Shown here: positions 1 through 11,400 of the stretch, in pieces
Numbering within the stretch: position 1 is the stretch's first letter
Layout of the letters: each line of letters starts with the position of its first letter
Made by a program: the position numbers and the translations under genes
Assembly: GCA_004194705.1 (NCBI GenBank)
Contig: SADC01000382.1
Coordinates: 29,367 to 93,366 of the forward strand
Direction of reading: 5' to 3'
From: Ditylenchus dipsaci
Taxonomy: Eukaryota > Nematoda > Chromadorea > Rhabditida > Anguinidae
DNA length: 64,000 nucleotides
The notes under the pieces: generated by a model
Told to the model about the DNA's origin: nothing
Seen by the model: the letters and a program-made list of their open reading frames with translations, nothing else
Databases searched by the model: none

Positions 1-520
1 CGATTAATCCTACAGATCATGATTCAGACTATTACGTTAAAAGGCTTGAGAAGTATGGTTTAGTAGAGAACAAGCTTAAGAGTTCATTGTTGAAAGGGCA
101 GAGTTAGGAGCGGAAGTAATCAACAACAGAGAATCTAAAAGGTGCAGAGAACATCAGCTTTAATGAAATCAATTTCTAGGTGCTAGTTTGCAAATGGAAG
201 TTTAGGTTCTATACCAATATGGGGGATGGGGGATCTATTCCATATATATTTGGTGCCAAAATATGCCTTGGTCCCAGTTTTACAGATGAAACGAAAAAAT
301 TGTTTTTTTTTCTTAAATCATAATTTCTTTTTGATCCTTTTTATAATGATTAAAAATCCACTGCAAACCAGCAGTCATGATATAAACGACAAATAAGGAT
401 AAAAAAATGAAGCAATCACATTGAACACGCCAGTAAAAAAGCAACAAAACACACTGCAAACAAAAAATCTCGCGAAGTTTTTAATGTGATTTTTAAAAGA
501 AACTGTAAATCTCGTAAATA
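1..520. other. No feature recognised
   Basis: AT-rich sequence without convincing coding, repeat termini or RNA genes. Confidence 0.5.
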
Positions 521-529
521 CTCTAATAG

Positions 530-757
530 CATGGCAACCACTAATTCAAAATCGTGTTCTTGGCATTGTGTTTTTTTCCTATTTTTTGAAAACTATTCTC
601 AGGTAAGTTACCACTTAAAGTGCAGTCAATAGTATGATCTATAATTTCAGTAGTAACTTGCCTCGGGTCATCAACAAAAAAGCAGGTAAAAACACAAAAG
701 CATAAACGCGACTCTAAATAAGGCAAGGCTCTATAAGAGAAAATACGGAATTTCAAT
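530..757. repeat. Palindromic element, CCGTATTTTCTCTAATAG family
   Basis: The centre carries the family words AAAATCGTGTTCTTGGCATT and CAGGTAAGTTACCAC with their inverted partners, and the right end matches AGAGAAAATACGG. The left terminus is degraded. It is a short non-coding inverted-repeat (MITE-like) element. Better-preserved copies are at 31289-31530 and 54650-54891. Confidence 0.6.
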
Positions 758-1239
758 TCTAATAAAAATGATTTTTACAAAGAGTTTCGCAAAGTTTTTT
801 CGTTACACAAAATATTTTGAACAAAAATTTGGCGTATTTTCAGACTTTGGAAGACAAGCGTGGTGGACAAAAAACCAGCGTTAGAGCTTGAATTATCTGA
901 GAATTGCTCTCCATTGATCCAGAATCAAAAAATGTTTTTAATGAACATAAATTAACTAATTGAAAATTAGTCACTTCATATTCAAACATATTTTTGTTAA
1001 GGATTAGAGTGAAATTCTTAAAGCTAACAAGCATTTTCAGGTAATTGGGCAAGCTCTTCCTAGCTAGTCTAGTCCCGCTTTTATGTGGTATTAATAACAG
1101 CAATCAAAATAACAAAAACAGCAAGCAGGTAATACAAACAAAGAACCAGACCGAGTCAAAGTGTCGTCCAGAATATCCAATAAACAGAACTCGGGTCTTC
1201 CAACAGCAAAAAATGGTTTTTTCAATCCCTGCAGTTACA

Positions 1240-1570
1240 ATCCTTAGCCCTGCTAGGAAAGCTTTAGGCTTGCTCCCTTTTTTGTTTTTTTTTAATTTTA
1301 AAAACGGAAAAATCTGCAAATACATCAGCAGGGAGGACCAAGGTCAAAAAGCCCCATCCAACAGAGAAGGAGTTTTTCGCATTGATCCACCTGTTAATTT
1401 TTTATTGCTATTTTTAGGCTTTGGCAAGAGTAGGACAGCGTATGTTAGGGCAGACTCAAATATGACTCTAAGATATGTTTGAGTGCAGCTTTTGGTGTTA
1501 CTACACTTACCTAAGCCTGAAAAAATCAGCAGGGGGACCAAGGAAAAAGAGACCACACTTTATAGGATAG
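1240..1570. repeat. Degraded copy of the GGGGGACCAAGGC family
   Basis: Contains GGACAGCGTATGTTAGG, AGGCTTTGGCAAGAG and the terminal block AGCAGGGGGACCAAGG, shared with copies at 5680-5925 and 6410-8010. Its 145-codon plus-strand frame is not considered coding. Confidence 0.55.
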
Positions 1571-1676
1571 GGCCAAAAAGTCTTAGTAGTTTAGAAAGGC
1601 TTAATTCTCAGTAAAAGCCGATTTTTAACGATTGAAATCTTGGTTAGGGCTAAAAATAGCTGAATGTCTAAATTTG

Positions 1677-2187
1677 GAGAATGGAGAATCCGTTCTCGTT
1701 TTTCCCTTGGTAAAAAACGGACAATACTTTTTGGCGCAAATCCAATTTTTTTTGGCGCAAATTTTTGTTTTGCGTAATTAGATTGAAAATTTTCAACTTT
1801 TTAAAAAAATTTTAACATCATCGTGTAGCCCTGCTCTTCTAGTTTCTGATGAGATATTATTTATTGCATCATATTTAAAAAACGCGATATAAAAAGGTAA
1901 AAGTATGAACCAAATTAGATCAACAATTTGGTTCATACTTTTACCTTTTTGTATTTTATTTTTGAAAGATGATGCAATATATGATACCTTATCAAAAACT
2001 AGAAGAGCAGGGCTACACGGTGATGTTAAAACTTTTCAAAAAAGTTGAAAATTTGCAATCTAATTACGCAAAACAAAAATTTGCGCCAAAAAAAAAGTGG
2101 ATTCGCGCCAAATAAAAGTGTTTTTGCGCCAAAAAAAGTATTGTCCGTAAAAAACAACAGAGGAAAAACGGAAACTGATTGTCCATT
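1677..2187. repeat. About 500-bp fold-back element
   Basis: Two arms of about 240 bp face each other around 1925. Matching words include AAAAACGGACAATAC, GGCGCAAATTTTTGTTTTGC, GTGTAGCCCTGCTCTTCTAG and GGTAAAAGTATGAAC. The centre is shared with 55308-55765, but the terminal thirds differ between the two copies. Confidence 0.85.
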
Positions 2188-2189
2188 AG

Positions 2190-3090
2190 TGACTTAAATT
2201 TTTATAGGTAGCCCAATTTTAAAAGTGACCATTTTTAAGGATTGTAATTGCAGGGAACAATTGAGCAGCTTGGAGCGAGTGTAGAAACGCCTCATCTTAG
2301 ATTAAAAAAAACAGCACAACGGCTGGGAAACAGAGTGCGCTAACACTAGACAGCACAGCAGACAGCAGAAGTGGGGAGGAGGACAGATACGTTCAGCCAA
2401 GAGATCAAGGACTGTTCTGTGGCGTCAACAATGACTTTTGACAATATTTGACACAAAAATACACAAAATATGTGAAGAACTAAACTAACCCAGAACTAAC
2501 CAAATTATTAATCCAAATAGTTACAAGTGTAAAACACAACAATAAAAATGTGAATATATTAAATGAAAGACTTTTTTTTGATAACATTATTCAAGAGAAA
2601 TTAGACAACAAGTAAATTAGAATCAGAGAGAGCGAATTTTCAGTGGGTTTTAAGGTTTTGAAAAATAGTAACTACACATTTATTTGATACTTCTAAACTT
2701 GGTTTCCGCACCCCTTCATTTTGCACAGCAGGGCAGGCCAGCCAGGGTCAGGGCAGACTCAATGCATGTTTTTCTCTTTATGTAGTTCAGAAAAACATTA
2801 TCGAGATCCTCCTGACGTAGGCTAGCCTATCCGCGCCTACACCAACAAGCGAAAAAATAGGAATTAAAAATTACGGGTGCGGAAACAAAGGGGGGGGGGG
2901 GTTTCAGAAAAAAATTGTGCTTTTTTAATTTGCGGCTGCTTAAAAAGAGATAGTTAAGATTAAGTTTATATATAATTTTAAAATTTTGAATTTAAATTTA
3001 AACAATCCATTTTTATCAGACGTATTCAGTGAGTTTAGATGGATTTTTAGTCAAATTTAAAAAATAAGAAATGGTTTAAAATTATTTTCA
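2190..3090. other. No gene; AT-rich with a G run
   Basis: No coding signal was seen. There is a GC-richer patch at 2700-2850 and a G run at 2889-2901. Confidence 0.4.
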
Positions 3091-3092
3091 AT

Positions 3093-3243
3093 CAAAGCTC
3101 CCACATTGTTATCCATTAGAAATCTTGTGATTTCAAAGACCTAACAAGGCAAATCTAATTTTTAGAAAAATTGATATAAGAAATTTTATTATCATATATT
3201 GAAAGCGAAATTTCTGAATCTCGAAATGTGGGAGCTTTGAATA
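3093..3243. repeat. Palindromic element with CAAAGCTCCCACATT ends
   Basis: The left end TTCAATCAAAGCTCCCACAT and the right end ATGTGGGAGCTTTGAATAAG are inverted copies about 150 bp apart. The interior is AT-rich and non-coding. Confidence 0.7.
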
Positions 3244-3755
3244 AGAATGTTTATTTAGTGCTAGATGAGAGCAAATGGACGAATGAAAGAACGACTTTGA
3301 AGATTGTTGAGGTACACACACAAATCTAAGAAAAAACAACTAAAAGAAAAAAGATTGAAAAAGTAGATGGTGTGTGTGCGACTAGATCAACTGCTAAGCA
3401 TTGGATTCCAAACTTTTTTCACAAATAAAAACTCGACTTGTATTTTAGGAGAAAATTGTTTTCACAAATTCAATACGCAGCAATAACTACAAATACACAT
3501 CAAAAGTGGTAGTACATATATATTCAAAAACAGTAACAAAATATTTTAACATGAGTTTGCTAAAACAGGAGAGAGCAGTCCGTGGTTTCAGAGGTGGGCT
3601 CCAGATGGTGTTTCTAGAAATAAATATTTTATTAAAAAGTAGATGAAATAATTTTTTTTACTCAATTTTTAAATTAACCCTTTATGAAATTTTAAGTAAA
3701 ATAAACAAACTTTCCTAATTTTCAAAAAGAAAGTTATCACATCTACACAATTTTT

Positions 3756-4345
3756 GACTATCCGACTGTTTTTTCACGCATAACATTGAAATTTTGTCTC
3801 ACAGGGGAATCTCGTGAGCGTGTTTTTCACTCGCCCAGGAAACTTTGGTCTCATCGGATAGCCAGTATACGACTTTAAATCAAATTTGTTGAGATCTCAG
3901 GCCATATGTCAAAAAGTTGGGATGAAAAGGCCAGTAAAGTATTAAATGGGCTTTATATATGCATCGCCTAGGTCACAGGTTCGAATACCATTGATCGCAC
4001 ACTTGTTTTTTACTTCAATTTTTAAATTTCACCCTTCGCTAATAAATTTTTTGGATAGCTCAGAGCCTGAAGATCATTCAGAAACCAAATTTGTGAAAAA
4101 ATGGGTGCGCACGCAGTGGTATTAGAACCTGTTACCTAGGCGATGCGTGTAAAAAGCCCCAATTCAAATTAAAAAATGCCTTGGCCGCCGTGGTTTTTTG
4201 ATACTTTAGTAGCCTTCTCATCCCAACTTTCCGGTCTATGGGCACGATATCTCAACGAATTTGATTGAAAGTCACATACTGGCTATCCAATGAGACGAAA
4301 CTCTAATATGCGAGTGAAAAAACAAGTTTCCGAGGTTTCCTTGTT
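3756..4345. repeat. Fold-back containing two facing tRNA-like segments
   Basis: The outer arms share CTATCCGA(T)GAGAC-type words (GGATAGCCAGTATACGAC versus its inverted counterpart near 4270). The inner arms hold GCATCGCCTAGGTCACAGG followed by GGTTCGAATACC, a Pol III B-box-like sequence, and an inverted partner at 4110-4150. It may derive from a tRNA-related SINE captured in inverted form. Confidence 0.7.
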
Positions 4346-4896
4346 AGCCAGATATCAGTCATTCAGCGAGGCCGAGAAATTTTATTACTAAAATTCTTTT
4401 CCAATAAACTTTTCAATTTACGATGTTTGAAAAAAACGGGGAAAAATTTAGATGAAATACAAATAAAAGCTGGCCGTTTTGTCAGAAAAGATCCCCGCTT
4501 TTTTATTTTTCCTTATCGAAAAAGTTACCCGCTTTGTCAGAAAAGTTGCCCGTTTTTTATGAATTTCACCCATTTTAGCTCAAAAATGTCTTACATCGAT
4601 TTTCCAGTTAAAACACGTCATTCCTGACGGCAGATATACCCCTAGATGTTACGTTTGGGCATGAAAAGTGGCTATAACATAACCAACGGCTTTCAACTCA
4701 GGCAAACCTTTTCTGCTTTTTAATTGGAAAAATGGGAATCCTTTTTGAAAAACAAGGAATCTTTTCTTTCATATTTCTAATTTAGATATTAGGGGTGTAA
4801 TTACATTCAAAACCTTTAAAAATGTTATTTTGATAATATTTCTATTTCAAATTTAAAAAAAACAGAAAATGAAACTTAACCACTTTACTTTTCTTA

Positions 4897-4911
4897 TTTA
4901 TTTATTTTTTC
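4897..4911 (-). terminator. Possible poly(A) signal of the zinc-finger gene
   Basis: The plus strand reads TTATTTATTTATTTT here, giving overlapping AATAAA hexamers on the minus strand about 290 nt past the stop codon at 5199. This is AT-rich DNA, so chance occurrence is likely. Confidence 0.25.
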
Positions 4912-5198
4912 CAAATACAAAATAATAATTTATCTTGAGCACTTGTTAAGGTTTAAAAAAATGTCTGAGTGTGATGAAAACGTCTAGACACTGCAAAGGA
5001 TTGATGAGCAATTTTTTTTGCAAAAATAAAATTTTCGGTGATCGTAGTATGTTACGTAATAAAATAAATTTCACCTCCTCAAGACAGGTAGTCTGCATTG
5101 AAAAAGGAATGGATCCTCAAAACCAGCTAGTTTGCGCTAACTAAAAATTTTGGAAGGTAAAATAATTTAGCTTTAGCAATTCGACCTACAATTCGGTC

Positions 5199-5458
5199 TC
5201 AATCAGAAATATGGCAATCCTTTAGTTTGGTCAGAATATGGCCTTCCGAATCTTCGTCCTCACTTTCTTCTTCAGTTGCAATAGTAGAGCAGGATTGGGA
5301 AGTAGAAGAGGTTTTCTGGGAGCTAGCTTTCGAAGCCAGCTCCTTCTGAGCCTCGCAACTCAACTGCCTGCCTCCACCACTGGCACTGCTACCAGATGTA
5401 GTTGGATGGGTGTTGGTAATCACAATTGGATGAGTAACAGATTGGGAAGCAGGAAAAG
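5199..5458 (-). CDS. Zinc-finger gene, probable terminal exon
   Basis: The acceptor CAATTTTCAG is followed by FPASQSVTHPIVITNTHPTT, a Ser/Gly stretch, AQKELASKASSQKTSSTSQS and a strongly acidic end (TEEESEDEDSEGHILTKLKD), then stop TGA at 5199-5201. It enters in phase 1, which matches one of the two frames of the exon at 13541. The composition resembles the rest of the gene. The link is inferred from strand, composition and phase across a 7.9-kb repeat-filled intron. Confidence 0.65.
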
Positions 5459-8400
5459 CTGAAAATTGATTTATGAAAATATTTAAAATATTTTTGAAGA
5501 GCAATCATTCAAGTTCGATGCTCCACTGGAGGTGACACTATTTTCAGCCTGATTTTGAGTAATTTGCAGTACAGTCGACGCTCGATTTGGTGTTCACCTA
5601 GAGCGGCCCCAGAGTGAACACTAAATCGAGCGTCGACTGTAACTGATTGGTCAATGAAATCCGAAAATGGCCCTATTCTACAATGGAGAGGGGGGGGGGG
5701 GTGTTTTGCCTTGATCCCCCTGATGTTTTTTATATGATTATTTAGGCTAAAAGTTAGGCAAGGGTAGGCCAGCGTATGTAAGGATAGACGTAAACATAAG
5801 TCCAAACATATTTTGAGTCCGTACTAACATACGCTGTCCTACCTTTGCCTAAATTTTAGCCAAATATATAACGAAAAAGCAACAGAGGGACCAAGCCCAC
5901 CGCACGTCCCCTCCCCTTTGTTGGAATGAGCCCCGAAAATTTTCGATTTTAATTTTATTACGGAGATCGATAATTTCGTCATTTGAAAATGATTGGCGAA
6001 ATCGGAATTTATTTTTTCAAATTTTCGAATCAGACGGACCAACCAGTTACTGCAAAGCTACTTAAAATCAGGGATAAAACAAATTTCAGACCCGGTGGAG
6101 CCAAACTAAATTAAGATTCGACTCAGTTAAAGTATTTTGAAAATATTTTTAGATTATTTTCGATTCTGCTTGAAAAAACAAAAAATATTGATGTTTACAA
6201 ATGTTCAAAATTGAAGACTTTTCATTGAAAATGGTATACAAAGGTTAACACAATTGATTGTATGGTGCTTCTACTAGTACTATCAGTTGACAAAAACTGA
6301 ATGAAAATGATAAAGTGTGTCTTTGGTACACACATTGACAAACAAACAAGATTATTATTGTTGAGCAATAAGCAAAGAAGATTTTTAAAGGCTCTGACCT
6401 TATGCAACAAAGAGGGTGTTTTTTTGCCTTGGTCCCCCTGTTGTTTTCTGTAATCTTTTAGGGGCTGGCCACAATGGGATGTCGATGTCGAAGTAAAAGT
6501 GATGTCTATATCTCGCATTTCTCATCAAAAAGTCAAATTTGATATAGATGACCTATATCTACTTTTGGATTTTAGGTACAAGTCATCCATATCACATCAC
6601 AGACATCACTTTTACTTTTACATCGACATCCCACTGTGGCCAGGCCCTAGTCTTGGGCAGGGCTAGGCCAGATACCGTAAAACCTCTATTAATCAGGCCC
6701 CTCTAATTATCCGGCCCCCTGGAAGGTGGTTGAAAAATAATCCGGCCCCCTCTAATAATCCGGCCCCCCTTTCAAAGAGCTTTAAAAGGGTTTTTATTAA
6801 TTTTTGGAATGGTACAGAAATTACTAAGTAAGGTGAAATTTTTGACAGTACGATTATCTTGTATAAATTTTTAGTTCCAATAAAGTATATTCTATTCAAA
6901 ATTCAAATTTTTTATAATTAAACTGAGGTTTAAAAAGTTTTATGGGTGTCTTGGGTGTTAAAGGAACCATGACTTTTGGGGGGCTAATTGACCATTATTT
7001 GATTGCTAATCTCATCACGTTTCCTTCATTTTTGAACTTTTAAATGTTTTGAAAAAGTTATATGTCAATCTGGACATTCTTGCTTACTATTTTCAAAAAA
7101 AAGGCTAATGAAAGAAGGTAGTAACTGAAGTGCAATGTCAAAAGTCTAAATTTATCAAACAAATTTTATATTAGAATTTTTATTTGAACTTTTATTGTAG
7201 TTTTTTGTTTCCTATTTCACCAGCTTGTATTCATGGATCTCAGCTTTCTAACGAGCTCTCAAACTGTTCTAAGTCAAGTCTGCAATGAGAAAACTAAGGA
7301 GTTTGAAAAAATAGAAAATTAAGGTTTAAAAAAGAATAAGCTGCTATTTTTTTCAAACTTCTCAGTTTTCAAATTTTAGAAATGACCGGTTTGATATTTC
7401 GTAAAAAAGCTGAGATTGAGGGCTACAAGCTCGTGCAGAAAGAAATTAAAAATTACAATAAAAGTCTGAATAAAAGTTGTGATGAAAAATTTGTTTATAT
7501 AGCTTACACCAAAACAATGTTTTTTCAGACGGTGCGCATGAGCTTTTGACAAAAATTTGAAACTGTCCGCGTTTTTTTCTGACACACCGTGTAGTCATTT
7601 TTCTGAAAATACAAATCAAGAATGTCCAAGTTGACTTAAAACTATCCTAAGATTTAAAAAAATTGCAAAAAAATAAATAAAGAACAATTATAAGAACAAA
7701 AAAAAGGTTAATTTAACCTTCCCCCCCCCCCCCCTAAAAAGTCATACAACTTTTCAAAAGGTCGAAAAATAATCCGACCCCCTCTAATAATCCGGCCCCT
7801 CTATTAATCCGGCCCCCTGGAAAGTAGTTGAAAAATAATCCGGCCGGCCTAACTAATAGAGGTTTTACGGTATGTTAGAACGGACTTAAGCATCACTCTA
7901 AGATATGTTCGAGTCTGTCCTACCATACGCTGGCCTGCCCTTGCCTAAGCTTAAAAAATTACAAAAAAATAACAGGGGGACCAAGGCAAAAAAAACTGTG
8001 CTTTTCTCGTACAAGGCCGACTTGACTATATTTCAAGGTTGATTTGTGACTAGAGCTGGGCAAAAGAATACCTGTATCAAGGCTCTCACTGAGAAACTTG
8101 AGAAATCAAACAATTCGTGCGTTCATATTTGAGCTTTTAAGCCTAGGGCCTGGAAGCTTGGGCTTGAGATGTCAAACTTATAAGACCACAAAAACAGCAA
8201 AGGGAACCGAATCGACCTTTTTGCTGGATAGGGCCAAGGTTTTAGGTAATAACAATTTCGAAAATAGCTTATTTACAACTAGAGTGGTGCATGTGAATCA
8301 CAGATTAGCTAATGATCTCTCTAATGATTTTAGAAAATTTGAAAAGCACCTGTTTTGAGAGTAAACACAAACTAAAACAAATGTGACAAAAACACACTCA

Positions 8401-11400
8401 TTTTTAATGAAACAAAGAGGCTTTGTAAAGATACTAAATAAAAAACAACCTTTTTTGCCAAAAATTATGTTTTAACCGAAATTCTATATTAAAAAAGTAG
8501 AAAAATCGAAAATATATTGGCGTTGTCATATTTGAAAAGTTAATGTACGAAAAAAAATCAACCATTCCACTTGTGTTTCGCTCCACAAATCAAATCGCAA
8601 ATAAAATAAGCAGGGAGTGGAGCAGCGCAATATCGAGAAGCTGCAGAAGGTCAAACATTTGCCCTCGACGTTAAGCGATTCAGCAATCATTGAAGAAGGG
8701 GAATGAATGATTTGTGGTCTCTCCGCTCAAACCACCTTGAAGGGAAAAAGAAATAATTTCGAGAGCGCAATTAATTGGGGGAAGGGCATGAAAATCTTAT
8801 CTGCTGTCCCTTCTCCACATTTGATTGATCAACCAATTGCCCTTCAATCTATTCTATTATTTCTTATTGCAATCATAGAGTGGGGGAAGAGGGTTAATTA
8901 AGTTGATGATAATAATAAAGTGATCAATCATATTTTGTCTCAATTTCTTCTTTTCACAGATTTGTTGAAACAGGAGCATGTACAGGGTAACACGAAACTA
9001 CGCGCATCTTTTTAATGAAATGGTGTAGGCAGATGCCAGATTTTATTTTCGAAATGTTCGTGGGTGAATGTAGTTTCAATATGCCTTCAAACGTTCCAGC
9101 CAGTCTCACTCCACATGATTCAAAGCGTAACGTAATAGTTGCATTTTATATGTGATGTGAATATGGTGTTTAAATGTCTCCTAAGTAACTTTATATGCTC
9201 AAATCGATAAAAAATATATTTTCTCACACTTTCCAACATCCAAGGTTGATCTTTTGCATGAAATTTTTTTGTCCAAAATTCGACATTTTGCTTTGGGGAC
9301 CAAGGTAAACCATCTTATATAAGAGCATTCTACCCCTTTTGATCACTGTAGCTGGGCAAAAATAGACTCTATATGCATTTTATGATCAAGAGTACTTCTC
9401 GGAATTATGTCTAAGGTAAGTGAGTGCGCACATCTCCAACCAACCAAGCCCCTGCGCCCACTTCGGGGTGGTTGGGGTTGAGATGTGTCCCCCGTCAAAT
9501 TTTTTTTCAAAACGGTGTTAGTAAAATGGTCTGGTGGAACAACTTGCAAATCAACCCACATTAGATATCATAGTTCTATCTATTTTAAAAAAAATGACAA
9601 AAAAATATTTTGCCTTTTGGGAACAAGGCAAAATTAGTGTTGAGGCTCAGATTCGGTTCCACCTAAAAAAAAGTGTCCAATACTAAGTCTACTGAGTAGT
9701 GAAGGCCACACAATAAATCACAAAAGAAACAAGTAAACCTAAAGTTTTACGCTTAGTAACCCACATTACTAACCTAACAACAACAAACAAAAATAATAAT
9801 ATTAAAAAAAGTTGCTCACTTAAGTCATGTAATAAAAACTTTGGTTGCTATAGAAATCTCACAAAAGGTTTTTAAAGATAACCAACATTACTAATAAATA
9901 AAAATGGATACAAAAAAAGTAGTGTGAACAATTTTGGTATAAAGTTATACGAAAAAAATAAAAGCAGAAGTGGAATTCTCGTTTGAATAGCTGTTTGATG
10001 AAAAAGCGGTGGAAAAAGATTTATTGGAAGGGAGCAAAAATTTATTTTCCCCATGAAGAACAGAAAGTTGTGCTCGTTATTTTTGATATTTTTCCTACTA
10101 TTCCGCACACGAGAATAGTAGTGGTGATGATCATTATTGAGATGGAGAAAAAATATAAAACAAAAGGAAGTTGTGATCGCCACCCCAAATAATAATACTT
10201 TTGTTTGTCAGTTTTTTTTTTCAAAAAACGTGTTTTTGCGGGGGCGATATTGACTGAAAACTGGGAAAATTTATTTTTTTTGTGGTGATTGTGAACTAAT
10301 TCATGTAAATTTCGAATAAAAAATACTGCGTCATTTATAAACTTTTTGGTTTTGAAAATTGTTGGAAATAGGGTTGTGAAAATGCTCGAGCAGATTGATT
10401 TCGAGCATATGCTCGAGCATTTGCCTTTTTTTCGAGCATATGCTCGACATATTTTAATTTCGTTTCATAACCCTAGTTGGAACCAATTTTCTTGTTTGCC
10501 GTAATTTCTCTAATTATGTGGCACTCCTAAATCTTGTTTTCGGCATTGTTTGCGCTTTTTGAAGACCACTCGCCTATGAAACTGCTTGCCTGAAAAAAAG
10601 TTTTTACCCAATTTACCCGACAAATTTTATCGGCAACCAGACATTTTCTAATATTTTTTCGGTCGATTCGGTCGTTTCGCCGAATTTACCGAAAAAATAT
10701 TAGAAAATGTCGCGCGACAAATTCTAAAAATATTAGAAAATGTCTGGTTGCCATTTTATCTCATTTTACTGGCTACAATTAAAGGGCTAACTTACCTAAT
10801 AGCAATGTTCAAGAGTAGGCCGGAAAACACAATGCCAAAAACACGATTTTTAATTTAAAAGTGCCGCATAAGTAAATACATATTTGTAAAAAGTTAAAAA
10901 GTTTTTTAAAATTAAAAAAGGCCAATATTAAAAAAAATACTTACAGTCAAAACTCATTTATCAGACACCCCCTCGAGTTTGTTCCCACCTAGGGTCCGAC
11001 ACTTTTTCGAAGTCTATTGCCAAATGTGATTCACCAGTCAAAGGATTCTGATTTTTCCAATCGTTTTTCAAAATCCTTTTAAGTTGCCGCAAAGACTCGC
11101 GGCTCTCCGTTAACCGACACCCTTTTTTAAAAATCAGTTGTCGGATAACCGAGAGTCGCTGCTCTTTACGGCAACATGGAAGGGTTTTGGAAAAACGATC
11201 GGTAGAATCAGAATCCTTGCGATATTTCGGACTAGACTGGCTAATTACATTCGGCAAAGGACTTCGAAAATAAAGCTAAAAAAGTGTCAAGGCCTAGGTG
11301 GGAAGCCTAGGTGTCGGATAAACGAGTTTTGACTATGAATATACACAACTTTTTGGAAGAGCCTTATGCAAAAAGTGAAACAGATTGAGTCGAAGTCACC

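Larger units (their letters stand above)
6410..8010. repeat. GGGGGACCAAGGC-family element split by two nested insertions
   Basis: The left part (to about 6465) and right part (from 7871) together form one family copy: TTGCCTTGGTCCCCCTG at the left, CAGGGGGACCAAGGCAAA at the right. Between them sit the elements at 6468-6648 and 6675-7870. Confidence 0.8.

Noticed and set aside
1045..1482. 145-codon plus-strand frame
   Set aside because: It overlaps degraded repeat sequence, has no motif, and is mirrored by open frames on the other strand.
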